Shown: positions 35,563 to 44,616 of the stretch, piece by piece
Layout: every line of letters begins with the position of its first letter
How positions within the stretch are numbered: the first letter of the stretch is position 1
Made by a program: the position numbers and the translations under genes
Notes under the pieces: model-generated
What the model saw: only the letters and a program-made list of their open reading frames with translations
Databases searched by the model: none
Told to the model about the DNA's origin: nothing
Assembly: GCF_002968295.1 (NCBI RefSeq)
Contig: NZ_CP134399.1
Location: 2,728,001 to 2,792,000 of the forward strand
Reading direction: 5' to 3'
DNA length: 64,000 nucleotides
DNA from: Mycobacterium sp. ITM-2016-00317
GTDB lineage: Bacteria > Actinomycetota > Actinomycetes > Mycobacteriales > Mycobacteriaceae

Positions 35563-35610
35563 GTTAATGTCCTGTTACCGGCGCTGCGCGTCGGATCATC
35601 GGTCGTTAAC
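35563..35610. promoter_or_regulatory. GlnR-like half-sites before the glutamine-type ABC transporter
   Basis: GTTAA (35563-35567), 6 nt, then GTTAC (35574-35578) resembles the GlnR pattern gTnAc-n6-GnnAC. A further GTTAAC is at 35605-35610, and TCGGTCGTTAA-like words are repeated (from 35559 and 35599). The site sits about 110 nt before the binding-protein start. Regulation by nitrogen status is plausible but inferred. Confidence 0.35.
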
Positions 35611-35687
35611 GTTCCTGGCTGGGAAAGACTGGCTCGGGGGACTCAGGCGGAAGCGCCACGACCCGAAGAAGAAAGTAGAGGCGAATC

Positions 35688-36607
35688 GTGTTGGCTGGAA
35701 TTCAAGCCCGCCGGACCAAGGTCTGGCGCGTGGCAGCAATCTTCGCTGCCACCGGCGCCCTGGCTCTGTCGGGCTGTTCGAGCAGCTCGGAACCATCTAG
35801 TGAAGAAGGATCCCCGACCGCGGCGACTCCCGCGGAAAAGGTGGACTCGATCGCCAACACCGTGCCCGAGGCCATCAAGTCGACCGGCACGCTCGTCGTC
35901 GGCGTCAACATCCCGTACGCGCCGAACGAGTTCAAGGACGAGAGCGGCAAGATCGTCGGCTTCGACGTCGACCTGATGAACGCGATCGCCGGCACCCTGG
36001 GCTTGACCGCGGAGTACCGGGAGGCGGATTTCGCCAAGATCATCCCGTCCATCCAGGGCGGCACGTTCAACGTCGGCATGTCGTCGTTCACCGACAGCAA
36101 GGAGCGCGAGCAGCAGGTCGACTTCGTCACCTACTTCTCGGCCGGACCCTGTGGGCACAGCCCGCCGGCGGTCAGATCGATCCGGAGAACGCCTGTGGCA
36201 AGAAGGTCGCGGTACAGGCGACCACGGTCCAGGACACCGACGAACTGCCCGCGCGCAGCAAGAAGTGTGTCGACGAGGGGCAACCGGCCATCGAGATCAT
36301 CCCGTTCGACAGCCAGGACGCCGCCACGAACGCGGTGGTCCTCGGCCAAGCCGACGCCATGTCCGCCGATTCGCCGGTGACGCTGTATGCGATCAAGCAG
36401 ACCAACGGCAAGCTCGAGCAGGCCGGCGAGACGTTCGACTCGGCGCCCTACGGGTGGCCCGTGCAGAAGGGCTCGCCGCTGGCGCAGTCGCTGCTGCAGG
36501 CGCTCGAGCACCTGATCGAGACCGGTAAATACGAAGAGATCGCCGCCAACTGGGGCCTTGAAGAGGGCATGATCGACAAACCGGTGATCAACGGCGCGAT
36601 CAACTGA
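35688..36607 (+). pseudogene. Glutamine/polar amino-acid ABC transporter substrate-binding lipoprotein, frameshifted
   Basis: A family 3 solute-binding protein. The N-terminus has a signal peptide and lipobox LALSGC, then GTLVVGVNIPYAPNEF and GFDVDLMNAIAG. The frame breaks between 36145 and 36146, where one base appears to be missing after GCCGG. The protein resumes as TLWAQPAGGQIDPENACGKK and runs in the other frame to 36607 (AVVLGQADAMSADSP, IAANWGLEEG). Both halves are conserved, so a single-base sequence error or a recent mutation is likely. The transporter would lack its receptor if real. GTG 35688 has a weak AGAGG upstream. Confidence 0.86.
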
Positions 36608-36612
36608 CGAAC

Positions 36613-37524
36613 ATGACCGATGTCGGCACGCCGCCACAAGCGATCGACGCCGTTCCGCTCCGCCACCCATGGAGGTGGGTGGCGGCGGCCGTCATCCTCA
36701 TCCTCGTCGGACTGTTCCTCTACGGGGCGGCGACCAACCCGGCCTACGGGTGGTCGACGTTCGGCGAGTACCTGTTCCATGAGCGGATCCTGCTGGGTGT
36801 CTTCAACACCTTGCAGCTGACCGTCTACTCGATGGCGATCGGCATCGTGCTCGGGGTGATCCTGACCATGATGCGGTTGTCGTCGAACCCGGTGCTCGGC
36901 GCGGTGTCATGGGTGTTCCTGTGGATCTTTCGCGGCACGCCGGTGTACGTGCAGCTGGCGTTCTGGGGCCTGTTCCCGACGATCTACCAGAATTTGCAGC
37001 TGGGGGTGCCGTTCGGCCCGTCGTTCTTCCACGTCAACCTGCAGAGCCTGTCGATTCCGTTCGCGCTGGCGGTGATCGGCCTGGCGCTGAACGAAGCCGC
37101 CTACATGGCCGAGATCGTCCGTGCCGGCATCACCTCGGTGCCCGAAGGCCAGTTCGAAGCGTCCACCGCGCTGGGCATGTCGTGGGGGATGGCGATGCGC
37201 CGAACCGTGTTGCCCCAGGCCATGCGGGTGATCATCCCGCCGACCGGTAACGAGGTGATCAGCCTGCTGAAGACCACGTCGCTGGTCACCGCAGTGCCGT
37301 ACGCGTTCGATCTGTACAGCATCGCCACCCGCGAGATCGCGGCGCGGATCTTCGAGCCGGTGCCGTTGCTGATGGTGGCGGCCACCTGGTACCTGGTCAT
37401 CACCAGCGTCCTGATGGTGGGCCAGTACTACCTGGAGCGGTACTTCTCGCGTGGCGCTTCGCGCAAGCTGACGACCAAACAGCTCGAAGCGTTGGCGAAG
37501 GCGCAGATGGGTACGGGAGTGTGA
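36613..37524 (+). CDS. Amino-acid ABC transporter permease (HisM/GlnP type)
   Basis: A 303-aa inner-membrane protein with about five to six helices. The EAA loop that docks the ATPase is present: [20 protein letters not shown], followed by [22 protein letters not shown]. It begins 5 nt after the binding-protein stop and overlaps the ATPase gene by 4 nt. The substrate is a polar amino acid, probably glutamine or glutamate, judged from the receptor. Confidence 0.93.
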   Translation: MTDVGTPPQAIDAVPLRHPWRWVAAAVILILVGLFLYGAATNPAYGWSTFGEYLFHERILLGVFNTLQLTVYSMAIGIVLGVILTMMRLSSNPVLGAVSWVFLWIFRGTPVYVQLAFWGLFPTIYQNLQLGVPFGPSFFHVNLQSLSIPFALAVIGLALNEAAYMAEIVRAGITSVPEGQFEASTALGMSWGMAMRRTVLPQAMRVIIPPTGNEVISLLKTTSLVTAVPYAFDLYSIATREIAARIFEPVPLLMVAATWYLVITSVLMVGQYYLERYFSRGASRKLTTKQLEALAKAQMGTGV

Positions 37525-38303
37525 CGATGGCGCACGACACTTCATCTCCGATGGTCAAAGCCGAACTGGTCTGCAAGGATTTCGGCGCGCTGAAGGTGCT
37601 CAAGGGCATCACCCTGGAGGTGCACAAAGGTCAGGTGCTGGTGCTCGTCGGGCCGTCGGGGTCGGGCAAGTCCACGTTCCTGCGGTGTATCAACCATCTC
37701 GAAACCGTCTCTGCGGGAAGGCTCTACGTCGACGGAACGCTTGTCGGTTATCACGAGCGCGGCGGCAAGCTGCACGAGATGAAGCCACGCGAGGTCGCCA
37801 GGCAGCGCCGCGATGTGGGCATGGTGTTCCAGCATTTCAACCTGTTCCCGCACCGGACCGCTCTGGGGAACGTCATCGAGGCACCCATGCAGGTCAAGGG
37901 GCTCGGCAAGAAGGAGGCCGCCGAGCTCGGCCGCGACCTGCTGGCCCAGGTGGGTTTGGCCGAGAAGGCCGGTGCCTACCCGGCGCAACTGTCCGGCGGT
38001 CAGCAGCAGCGGGTGGCGATCGCCAGGGCGCTGGCCATGGATCCCAAGCTGATGCTGTTCGACGAACCGACCTCGGCGCTGGATCCGGAGCTGGTCGGTG
38101 AAGTGCTGGGGGTCATGCAGAAGCTTGCGGCCGAAGGCATGACGATGATCGTGGTGACCCACGAGATGGGCTTCGCTCGCGAGGTCGCCGACGAATTGGT
38201 GTTCATGGACGCCGGTGTGGTGGTCGAGCGGGGTGACCCACGCGAGCTGATGGCCAATCCCCAGCATGAACGGACGCAAGCGTTTCTCTCCAAGGTCATG
38301 TGA
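37521..38303 (+). CDS. Polar amino-acid ABC transporter ATP-binding protein (GlnQ type)
   Basis: A 260-aa ATPase with Walker [15 protein letters not shown]-loop [11 protein letters not shown], signature [15 protein letters not shown], Walker [15 protein letters not shown] and H-loop VTHEMGFA, all typical of the GlnQ/HisP family. GTG 37521 overlaps the permease stop; ATG 37527 is also possible. The histidine kinase gene overlaps its end by 4 nt, tying transport and signalling genes into one transcript. Confidence 0.94.
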   Translation: MTMAHDTSSPMVKAELVCKDFGALKVLKGITLEVHKGQVLVLVGPSGSGKSTFLRCINHLETVSAGRLYVDGTLVGYHERGGKLHEMKPREVARQRRDVGMVFQHFNLFPHRTALGNVIEAPMQVKGLGKKEAAELGRDLLAQVGLAEKAGAYPAQLSGGQQQRVAIARALAMDPKLMLFDEPTSALDPELVGEVLGVMQKLAAEGMTMIVVTHEMGFAREVADELVFMDAGVVVERGDPRELMANPQHERTQAFLSKVM

Positions 38304-39433
38304 CGCCTGACCCCGCCACGCCGTTGTGGCGTGCCGCTCAGGTGTTCCGCCTGCTCACCTGCATCTACGCCGTCGGGTTCCACGTGGCGATCAACGACGA
38401 GCTGGCGCGCCCGGGCATCGGTTGGGTGCTGCTGGCCGTGCTGCTCGGCTGGAGCGCGGCCTGCGCGGTGGCCTATCTGCAAGGGTTCGGGCGACGGCCG
38501 GCGTGGGTGCTGGCCGAGGTCGCCGTGGTCGTCGCGCTCATGCTGTCCACCGAGTGGGTGGCCTCGGACCAGTGGGCACAGGACAACCAGTCGTGGCCGA
38601 CCACGTTGTGGGCCACCAACGCCACCATCTCGGCGGCCGTGCTGGCCGGTCCGGTGCGGGGCATGGTGACCGGTCTGGTCGTGGTGGCGGCCAGCGCTGC
38701 GCTGAAGGAGCACATCAGCATCGACGTCGGCCGCAACGCCACCATCGTGATCGAGCTGGCGGTCGGACTCGCTGTCGGCATGGCCGCGCAGACCGCGCGC
38801 CGGGCGCACGCCGAACTGGAGCGGGCGGCCCGTCTGTCGGCCTCATTGGAGGAGCGCGAACGGTTGTCGCGGCAGGTCCACGACGGCGCGATCCAGGTGC
38901 TGGCGCTGGTCGCCCGCCGCGGACGCGAGATCGGGGGAGACACCGCCGAACTCGCCGAGCTGGCGGGACAGCAGGAGCGGGCGCTGCGCAGGCTGGTCAG
39001 CACCCAGGAGATCGCGCCCCGTGACGGCGGAGTGTCCGATCTCGGGGCGATGCTGCGGCGGCGTGCGACGGACCGGGTGTCGGTCAGTGTGCCCGCCGGT
39101 CCCGTCCTCCTGGACGCGGCGATCGCCGAGGAGCTGCTGGCCGCGACGGCCAACGCGCTGGACAACGTCGACGCGCACGCGGGCCCCGCGGCGCGCACGT
39201 ATGTTCTGCTGGAGGACCTGGGGGACACGGTCACCGTCAGTATCCGCGACGACGGGGTGGGCATTCCCGAGGGCCGGCTTGCCGAAGCGGTGCGAGAAGG
39301 TCGCGTCGGAGTGTCGAAATCGATTGTGGGGCGCATGAATTCATTGGGAGGCCGGGCCGAGCTCACCACCGGCACAGGCTCGGGGACGGAGTGGGAATTG
39401 ACCGTGCCGCGCACACCGGGCCCGGCGCGGTGA
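38300..39433 (+). CDS. Membrane sensor histidine kinase (HisKA_3/NarL-partner type)
   Basis: A 377-aa kinase. About five to six hydrophobic segments occupy residues 12-165, like the MacS-type DUF5931 sensor module. The phospho-acceptor His194 lies in [18 protein letters not shown], and the ATP-binding domain has [13 protein letters not shown] (N box; note NVDAHA rather than the usual NVxKHA) and IRDDGVGIP. It starts inside the glnQ-type gene and ends inside the response regulator gene, each by 4 nt. The signal is unknown. Confidence 0.9.
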   Translation: MTPDPATPLWRAAQVFRLLTCIYAVGFHVAINDELARPGIGWVLLAVLLGWSAACAVAYLQGFGRRPAWVLAEVAVVVALMLSTEWVASDQWAQDNQSWPTTLWATNATISAAVLAGPVRGMVTGLVVVAASAALKEHISIDVGRNATIVIELAVGLAVGMAAQTARRAHAELERAARLSASLEERERLSRQVHDGAIQVLALVARRGREIGGDTAELAELAGQQERALRRLVSTQEIAPRDGGVSDLGAMLRRRATDRVSVSVPAGPVLLDAAIAEELLAATANALDNVDAHAGPAARTYVLLEDLGDTVTVSIRDDGVGIPEGRLAEAVREGRVGVSKSIVGRMNSLGGRAELTTGTGSGTEWELTVPRTPGPAR

Positions 39434-40074
39434 CCGATCAGCCGACCAGCGTGATGGTCGTCGACGACCACCCCATCTGGAGGGACGCGGTGGCGCGCGA
39501 CCTGGCTGACGCCGGGTTCGACGTGGTCGCCACCGCGGACGGCGTGGCATCGGCGAAACGGCGTGCCGCGGTGGTCAAACCCGCGGTGGTGCTGATGGAC
39601 ATGCGGTTGTCCGACGGCGACGGCGCGCAGGCGACCACCGACGTGCTCGCCGTGTCACCGGCGTCCCGGATCCTGGTGCTGTCGGCATCCGACGAACGCG
39701 AGGACGTGCTGGAGGCGGTCAAGGCCGGGGCCACCGGCTATCTGGTCAAGAGCGCGTCCAAGCAGGAGTTGAACGACGCGGTGCGGGCCACCGCGCAGGG
39801 CCGGGCGGTGTTCACGCCCGGACTGGCCGGTCTGGTGCTCGGCGAGTTTCGTCGGCTTGAGCGCGACGCCCCCGCCGGGCCGACGCTCACCGAGCGCGAG
39901 ACCGAGATCCTGCGATACGTCGCCAAAGGTCTGACCGCCAAACAGATCGCGTCCCGGCTGTCGCTGAGCCACCGCACCGTCGAGAACCATGTGCAGGCGA
40001 CATTCCGGAAACTGCAGATCGGCAATCGGGTCGAGCTGGCCCGGTATGCGATCGAGCACGGGCTGGACGAGTAG
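39430..40074 (+). CDS. Two-component response regulator, NarL/LuxR family
   Basis: A 214-aa regulator. The receiver domain has the acidic pair VVDDH, phospho-acceptor Asp57 in VVLMDMRLSDGDG and the Lys in GYLVKSASKQEL. The LuxR helix-turn-helix is TLTEREtype: LTERETEILRYVAKGLTAKQ followed by LSLSHRTVENHV near residues 155-200. GTG 39430 overlaps the kinase stop by 4 nt. The target could be the upstream transporter operon, the downstream DUF2339/dps genes, or both. Confidence 0.93.
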   Translation: MTDQPTSVMVVDDHPIWRDAVARDLADAGFDVVATADGVASAKRRAAVVKPAVVLMDMRLSDGDGAQATTDVLAVSPASRILVLSASDEREDVLEAVKAGATGYLVKSASKQELNDAVRATAQGRAVFTPGLAGLVLGEFRRLERDAPAGPTLTERETEILRYVAKGLTAKQIASRLSLSHRTVENHVQATFRKLQIGNRVELARYAIEHGLDE

Positions 40075-40118
40075 TTGTACTCATCCGCGACGCCGCACCC
40101 GATTGCGACGATGGCGGT

Positions 40119-41948
40119 ATGACCGAACCGCACACCGCCGTCCTCACCCGGCTCTCCGCGGACTTCGCCGCGATCTCCCGCCAGCTCGCCCGGGTCTCCG
40201 CCGATCTGGTCGAACTCGACCGGATACTGGCCGCCCGGCCGCGTCCGGCGACGACGGTGCCCCCGGCGCCCGCACCACCCCCAGTGCCCGTGCCATCCCC
40301 GGCGCTCGCGCAGCCACCGATGCCCTACTGGCCGCAGTACGCCGGTGCCTCACCGCCGCAACGCGGGTGGCCGCAGCCTTCGGCACCGCCTGCGGTGCCG
40401 AAGGTGCGCAAGGAACGTTCGGAGGGTTGGATCGGAAAGATGCTCGCCGTGGCCGGTGTCGCGGTCACGCTGGTCGGCGTGGTGCTGCTGCTCGTGCTGG
40501 CCGCTCAGGCCGGGATCCTGCGAGCCGAGTTCCGGGTCGCTGCCGGAGGCGCGCTGGCGGTGGGACTGGTCGCGGCGGGCTGGTGGCTTCAGCGCCGGCC
40601 CGGTGGACGCGTCGGCGCGATCGCGCTGGCCGCCACCGGCGTGGCCGCCGCATACATGGACGTCATCGCGGTCACCGTCATCTATGACTGGATGCCGCCG
40701 CCGGTGGGGTTGGTGGTTGCCTCCGCGATCGCCGGCGGCGGGCTGACGCTGGCCCGGCGGTGGGACTCCCAGCAGCTCGGGCTGCTGGTGCTGGTGCCGC
40801 TGATCGGGCTGGCGCCGCTCCTCACCGACGGGGTCTCGCTGCTGCTCGTCGGGTTCATGCTCACGCTCTCGGCGGTGTCGCTGCCGGTGCAGCTCGGCAA
40901 GGACTGGATCTGGCTGCACGCCGCGCGCACCGCGGCCCCGGTACTGCCGCTGCTGGTCGCGTTGTGGGCCCGGTACCTGGATTCCCGGCACGATCTGTGG
41001 CTGGCCGGTGCCTGCGGCATCGCGGCCGCACTTGCGCTGCTCGGTGCGTTGCTTCTGTTGCCCAGGACCACGCACCGCGGTGGAACGGCGCTGTTGACCG
41101 TGGCCGGGGTGCTCCCGGTGCTGTGCGTGTCGCTGGCCGTCGACCGGGTGGTCGCGGCGCTGATGGCGGCGGCGCTGGCAGCGGCGCTGCTGGCGATCGT
41201 GCTGGCCGGCGAGCGGCTGCCCGGCGTCCCGGGTGTGGTGCGGCACGTGTTCTCGGCGGCCTCGGCGGTGGCGGCGCTGATCGCGGTGACCGTCGCGTTC
41301 GACGGCAGGATCGGCGGGCCGGTACTGCTGGCGATGGCGGTGACGCTGGCGCTGGTGGGCCGAAACGACGTCGTCGCGCGCTGGGCGGCAACAGGGTTCG
41401 GATTCGTCGGCGGGTGTGCACACCTGGCCGTCTGCCCGCCGTACACGCTGCTGGAGCCCACGAGCGTCGGGACCGCCGGTGCGGTGTCCACGCTGGTGTC
41501 CAGCGTGCTGCTCGCTGCCGCTGCAGTGACCGCGGTCTGGGCGTGGAATCGTGACGAGAGCCTGCTCTGGGTGGGAGCGGTGGCGGTGATCGGCTATGCG
41601 GTCACCTCGTTCACGGTGACCGCGGGGATGTTGATCTCCGGCGGTGACGGGGGCTTCTTCGCCGGGCACATGGTCGCCACCATCGGTTGGATCGCGATGG
41701 CCGCGGCGGTGCTCGGCTATGCCGCCCGGCTGCCGCGAGCGGACCGCTCCGTCCCGATAGGCGGCGGTCTGGGGCTGGTGGCCGCGGCGATGGCGAAGTT
41801 GTTCCTGTTCGACCTCGGGACCCTGGGCGGGATGTTCCGTGTCGCGGTGTTCATCGCGGTCGGTCTGATTCTGCTGGCAATGGGTGCGGGCTATGCCCGG
41901 ATGCTGGAACGCCAGGACGACCAACCGGTGACCAACGACACGTGCTAA
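40119..41948 (+). CDS. DUF2339 family multi-spanning membrane protein
   Basis: A 609-aa protein. Residues 1-45 form a probable coiled coil (LTRLSADFAAISRQLARVS), 46-100 are a Pro/Ala-rich linker, and the rest consists of about 18 closely packed hydrophobic helices. The C-terminus has the family-like FDLGTLGGMFRVAVFIAVG. DUF2339 proteins have no established function. It starts 44 nt after the response regulator and ends at the Fur-like operator of dps. Confidence 0.85.
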   Translation: MTEPHTAVLTRLSADFAAISRQLARVSADLVELDRILAARPRPATTVPPAPAPPPVPVPSPALAQPPMPYWPQYAGASPPQRGWPQPSAPPAVPKVRKERSEGWIGKMLAVAGVAVTLVGVVLLLVLAAQAGILRAEFRVAAGGALAVGLVAAGWWLQRRPGGRVGAIALAATGVAAAYMDVIAVTVIYDWMPPPVGLVVASAIAGGGLTLARRWDSQQLGLLVLVPLIGLAPLLTDGVSLLLVGFMLTLSAVSLPVQLGKDWIWLHAARTAAPVLPLLVALWARYLDSRHDLWLAGACGIAAALALLGALLLLPRTTHRGGTALLTVAGVLPVLCVSLAVDRVVAALMAAALAAALLAIVLAGERLPGVPGVVRHVFSAASAVAALIAVTVAFDGRIGGPVLLAMAVTLALVGRNDVVARWAATGFGFVGGCAHLAVCPPYTLLEPTSVGTAGAVSTLVSSVLLAAAAVTAVWAWNRDESLLWVGAVAVIGYAVTSFTVTAGMLISGGDGGFFAGHMVATIGWIAMAAAVLGYAARLPRADRSVPIGGGLGLVAAAMAKLFLFDLGTLGGMFRVAVFIAVGLILLAMGAGYARMLERQDDQPVTNDTC

Positions 41949-41949
41949 T

Positions 41950-41973
41950 CTGGACTGAGTCCAGAAAAGGAGG
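41950..41973 (+). promoter_or_regulatory. Fur/FurA-like operator and Shine-Dalgarno of dps
   Basis: CTGGACTGAGTCCAG (41950-41964) is a perfect 15-bp palindrome, followed by AAAAGGAGG. The stretch strongly resembles the FurA box I recall from mycobacterial furA-katG (CTTGACTnATTCCAGAAAAGG). It overlaps the 5' side of the ribosome binding site, 17-31 nt before ATG 41981. Control by a peroxide- or iron-sensing Fur-family repressor is inferred. Confidence 0.55.
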
Positions 41974-41980
41974 CGTTGTG

Positions 41981-42484
41981 ATGAGCATGAGCACACTGAC
42001 GAACGCACGTAAGTCCGAGGCCGATGTGACCAACTTCCAGGCCTCGCCGGAACTGAGCGCCGCCCTCCAGCAGGTGTTGGTCGACCTGATCGAACTCCAT
42101 CTGCAGGGCAAGCAAGCCCATTGGAACGTGGTCGGGAGCAACTTCCGCGACCTGCATCTGCAGCTCGACGAGGTCGTCGATTTCGCCCGCACGGCCAGCG
42201 ACACCGTCGCCGAACGGATGCGTGCCCTCGACGCGGTGCCCGACGGCAGGTCTGACACCGTGGCCGCGACGACGTCGCTGCCGGAGTTTCCCGCCTTCGA
42301 GCGCAGCAGCGGCGAGGTCGTCGACCTGATCAGCGCGCGCATCTACGCTGCGGTGGACACCCTGCGGACCGTCCACGACAGCGTCGACGCCGAAGATCCC
42401 AGCACCGCCGACATCCTGCACCAGTTGACCGACGGGCTGGAGAAGCTGGCCTGGCTGCTCAAGTCCGAGAACCGGAAGGTGTGA
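41981..42484 (+). CDS. dps: Dps-family ferritin-like DNA-binding/iron-storage protein
   Basis: Forms a dodecamer that oxidises Fe2+ with peroxide, stores iron and can shield DNA. It has 167 aa. The inter-subunit ferroxidase ligands have the exact Dps spacing: His47, His59, Asp63, Asp74 and Glu78, in QAHWNVVGSNFRDLHLQLDE and SDTVAER. AAGGAGG (41967-41973) supports ATG 41981; GTG 41978 is adjacent. The N-terminus has only two basic residues, so DNA binding may be weak. It may correspond to Dps2 of M. smegmatis (recalled). Its end overlaps the convergent cyclase by 26 nt. Confidence 0.93.
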   Translation: MSMSTLTNARKSEADVTNFQASPELSAALQQVLVDLIELHLQGKQAHWNVVGSNFRDLHLQLDEVVDFARTASDTVAERMRALDAVPDGRSDTVAATTSLPEFPAFERSSGEVVDLISARIYAAVDTLRTVHDSVDAEDPSTADILHQLTDGLEKLAWLLKSENRKV

Positions 42485-43760
42485 CCCCGTCCGCGGAGCG
42501 GGCGATTCGGCCGGGGTCGGCCCGATGCCCCACCAGATACCAGGTGCGCATCGGGCCCTTGCCCTTCACCTCGACGACGCCACGTTCGACGAACACGAAC
42601 CGCTGGTGTAGGCGCTGATAAACGTTGTGGGGCACCTGAATTCGGCCCTCGATATCGGTACTCTCCATGCGTGAGGCCACATTGACCGCGTCGCCCCACA
42701 CGTCGTAGAAGAACTTCTTCGCCCCGACCACACCCGCGACCACGGGCCCGGTCGCCATCCCGATGCGCAGCGGAACATCGCGTCCGCGTGGATCTTTCAG
42801 GTCCGCAACCGCATCGGCCATATCGAGTGCGAAATGGGCAAGGGCCTCGATGTGGTCGGCGCGGGGGACGGGCACACCGCTGACCACCATGTACGAATCG
42901 CCGCTGGTCTTCACCTTCTCCAGGCCGTGGCGGTCGACGAGCGCGTCCAGATCGGTGAACAACCGGTCCAGGAACCGCACCAGTTCGGCGGGGCCGGTGT
43001 CGCTGGCTCGTTTGGTGTAGCCGGCGATGTCGGCGAACAGGATCGACGCGTCGTCGTACGCGTCGGCGATCACCGTGCGCGTCGGCGCCTTGAGTCGTTC
43101 GGCGATCGCCTCGGGCAGGATGTTGGTCAGCAAGCGTTCCGAGCGTTCGTACTCGGCGTCCATCGCCGCTTCGGCGCGATAGATCTCGCGCATCGTGTAC
43201 CAGATGGTCGCGACGATCATCACTCCTGAGGTCACCACCGCGGTGACGAAACCCGCCGTCAGCGTCCAGGCAGGACCGAGGCCGCGGTCGTGGGGCACCA
43301 AGACCTCGAGTCCGATCGTGATCGCCGCACCGACGGCTGCGATCGCCGAAGCCAGCACGATCCGCTCGATGCCGAGCACGAGCACCAGCAGCGACGCCGC
43401 GGCCAGGAAAAAGAACTGCAATCCGGAACCGGTGCCCACGTGGTAGCAGATGAAACCCACTGACACGTAGGCGAACGTCACGAACACCAGCGGCGCGACC
43501 AGTTCACCGAACCGGCAAAGCCGAGGGATCGTCAGAAATGCGACAGCGCAGGCGAGGTTGACCGCCCCCAACCACCACAGCGGACCACCGAGCGCGAGCT
43601 GAAACACCCCGAAGGCCACCGATGCCGCCGACGCGATCCAGCTCGCGATTATCAACACTCGGGCCCGACGGCCGGCCCGTTCGGCGCGGTGCCGGTCCGG
43701 CGACCACCCGTGGACGCTCTGCGTTCCCTCGGGGAGGCAGACCGGTCGCACGTTGACCAC
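42459..43760 (-). CDS. cya: Class III adenylate cyclase, six-helix membrane type
   Basis: Makes cAMP from ATP as a homodimer, like Rv1625c. It has 433 aa, with six hydrophobic segments between residues 35 and 188, then the catalytic domain at about 215-420. Catalytic residues are all present: metal-binding Asp244 (LFADIAGY) and Asp288, adenine-specifying Lys284 (EKVKTSGDS) and Asp357 (VWGDAVN), and transition-state Asn360-x3-Arg364. The set fits ATP rather than GTP. GTG 43760 is divergent from the sdhC-type gene. Confidence 0.93.
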   Translation of the reverse strand: MVNVRPVCLPEGTQSVHGWSPDRHRAERAGRRARVLIIASWIASAASVAFGVFQLALGGPLWWLGAVNLACAVAFLTIPRLCRFGELVAPLVFVTFAYVSVGFICYHVGTGSGLQFFFLAAASLLVLVLGIERIVLASAIAAVGAAITIGLEVLVPHDRGLGPAWTLTAGFVTAVVTSGVMIVATIWYTMREIYRAEAAMDAEYERSERLLTNILPEAIAERLKAPTRTVIADAYDDASILFADIAGYTKRASDTGPAELVRFLDRLFTDLDALVDRHGLEKVKTSGDSYMVVSGVPVPRADHIEALAHFALDMADAVADLKDPRGRDVPLRIGMATGPVVAGVVGAKKFFYDVWGDAVNVASRMESTDIEGRIQVPHNVYQRLHQRFVFVERGVVEVKGKGPMRTWYLVGHRADPGRIARSADGVTPSGSRT

Positions 43761-43848
43761 GGCGAAAGATTACGCCCCGGACTCCTGATCGACTGCGTAT
43801 TGCCATGACGCGGAGTAGCTTTTCTGGCAGGGGTAGGCGGGGGGCATC

Positions 43849-44616
43849 GTGGCATCCACCATCGACGACAAGCCGCCGACCGACACTGCCGACGGTGGTC
43901 ACGAGGTTGCCCGCGGCCCCGCCGAGCAGCGCGCCGAATGGCGGTGGCGCCTCCAGCTCTCTTCCGTGACGCTCAAGCTGGTCATGGCGTTCACCGGGGT
44001 GGTGTTCGCCTTGTTCGTGCTGGCGCACATGATCGGCAACCTGAAGGTGTACGCCGGCGCTGCCGGTTTCGACCACTACGCGCACTGGCTCCGCACACTC
44101 GGCGAACCGCTGCTGCCTTTCGAGGGCGCCCTGTGGCTCTTCCGCGTGGTGCTGGGGCTCTGTCTGCTCGCCCATGTGGGCGCAGCGGTGATGCTCACGG
44201 TGCGCGGGCACCGGGCGCGGGGCCGCTTCAGGCGTGCCGGCATGCGGTCACTACGGACGTTCACCGCCCGCACGATGTTCGTCGGCGGAGTTGTGCTGTT
44301 GCTGTTCATCATCTTTCACATTCTCGACCTGACCACCGGTACCCGGCCGGCCGCCAGTGAGACGTACAGCGCCGGACGCGCGTATGACAATCTGATCGCC
44401 AGCTTCGAGCGGCCCGCCGTCGCGCTGTTCTACTTCCTGGCGATGGCGGTGCTCGGCGCGCATCTGGTCCACGGACTGTGGACGGTGGTCAACGATTTCG
44501 GCGTGACCGGGCACCGCGCCCGTCAGGTGCTGGTCGCCGGCGGTGGACTGCTGGCGCTGTCGGTGACGGTCGGCAACATGTCGATCCCCGTCGCTGTCCA
44601 GTTGGGCTTCCTGTGA
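43849..44616 (+). CDS. sdhC: Succinate dehydrogenase cytochrome b subunit (b558 type)
   Basis: The membrane anchor of a succinate:menaquinone oxidoreductase. It has 255 aa with five hydrophobic helices after a 45-residue polar N-terminus. Histidines placed in helices suggest two haems b: FVLAHMIGN, LLAHVGA, IIFHILD and GAHLVHGLW. It resembles the mycobacterial Sdh1 anchor (Rv0249c, recalled). GTG 43849 follows a purine-rich stretch. It is divergent from the cyclase with 88 nt between. The stop overlaps sdhA by 4 nt. Confidence 0.88.
   Translation: MASTIDDKPPTDTADGGHEVARGPAEQRAEWRWRLQLSSVTLKLVMAFTGVVFALFVLAHMIGNLKVYAGAAGFDHYAHWLRTLGEPLLPFEGALWLFRVVLGLCLLAHVGAAVMLTVRGHRARGRFRRAGMRSLRTFTARTMFVGGVVLLLFIIFHILDLTTGTRPAASETYSAGRAYDNLIASFERPAVALFYFLAMAVLGAHLVHGLWTVVNDFGVTGHRARQVLVAGGGLLALSVTVGNMSIPVAVQLGFL

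Noticed and set aside
40350..42008. 552-aa minus-strand open frame opposite the DUF2339 gene
   Set aside because: Composition is Arg/His/Gln-rich noise, while the plus strand shows membrane helices throughout.
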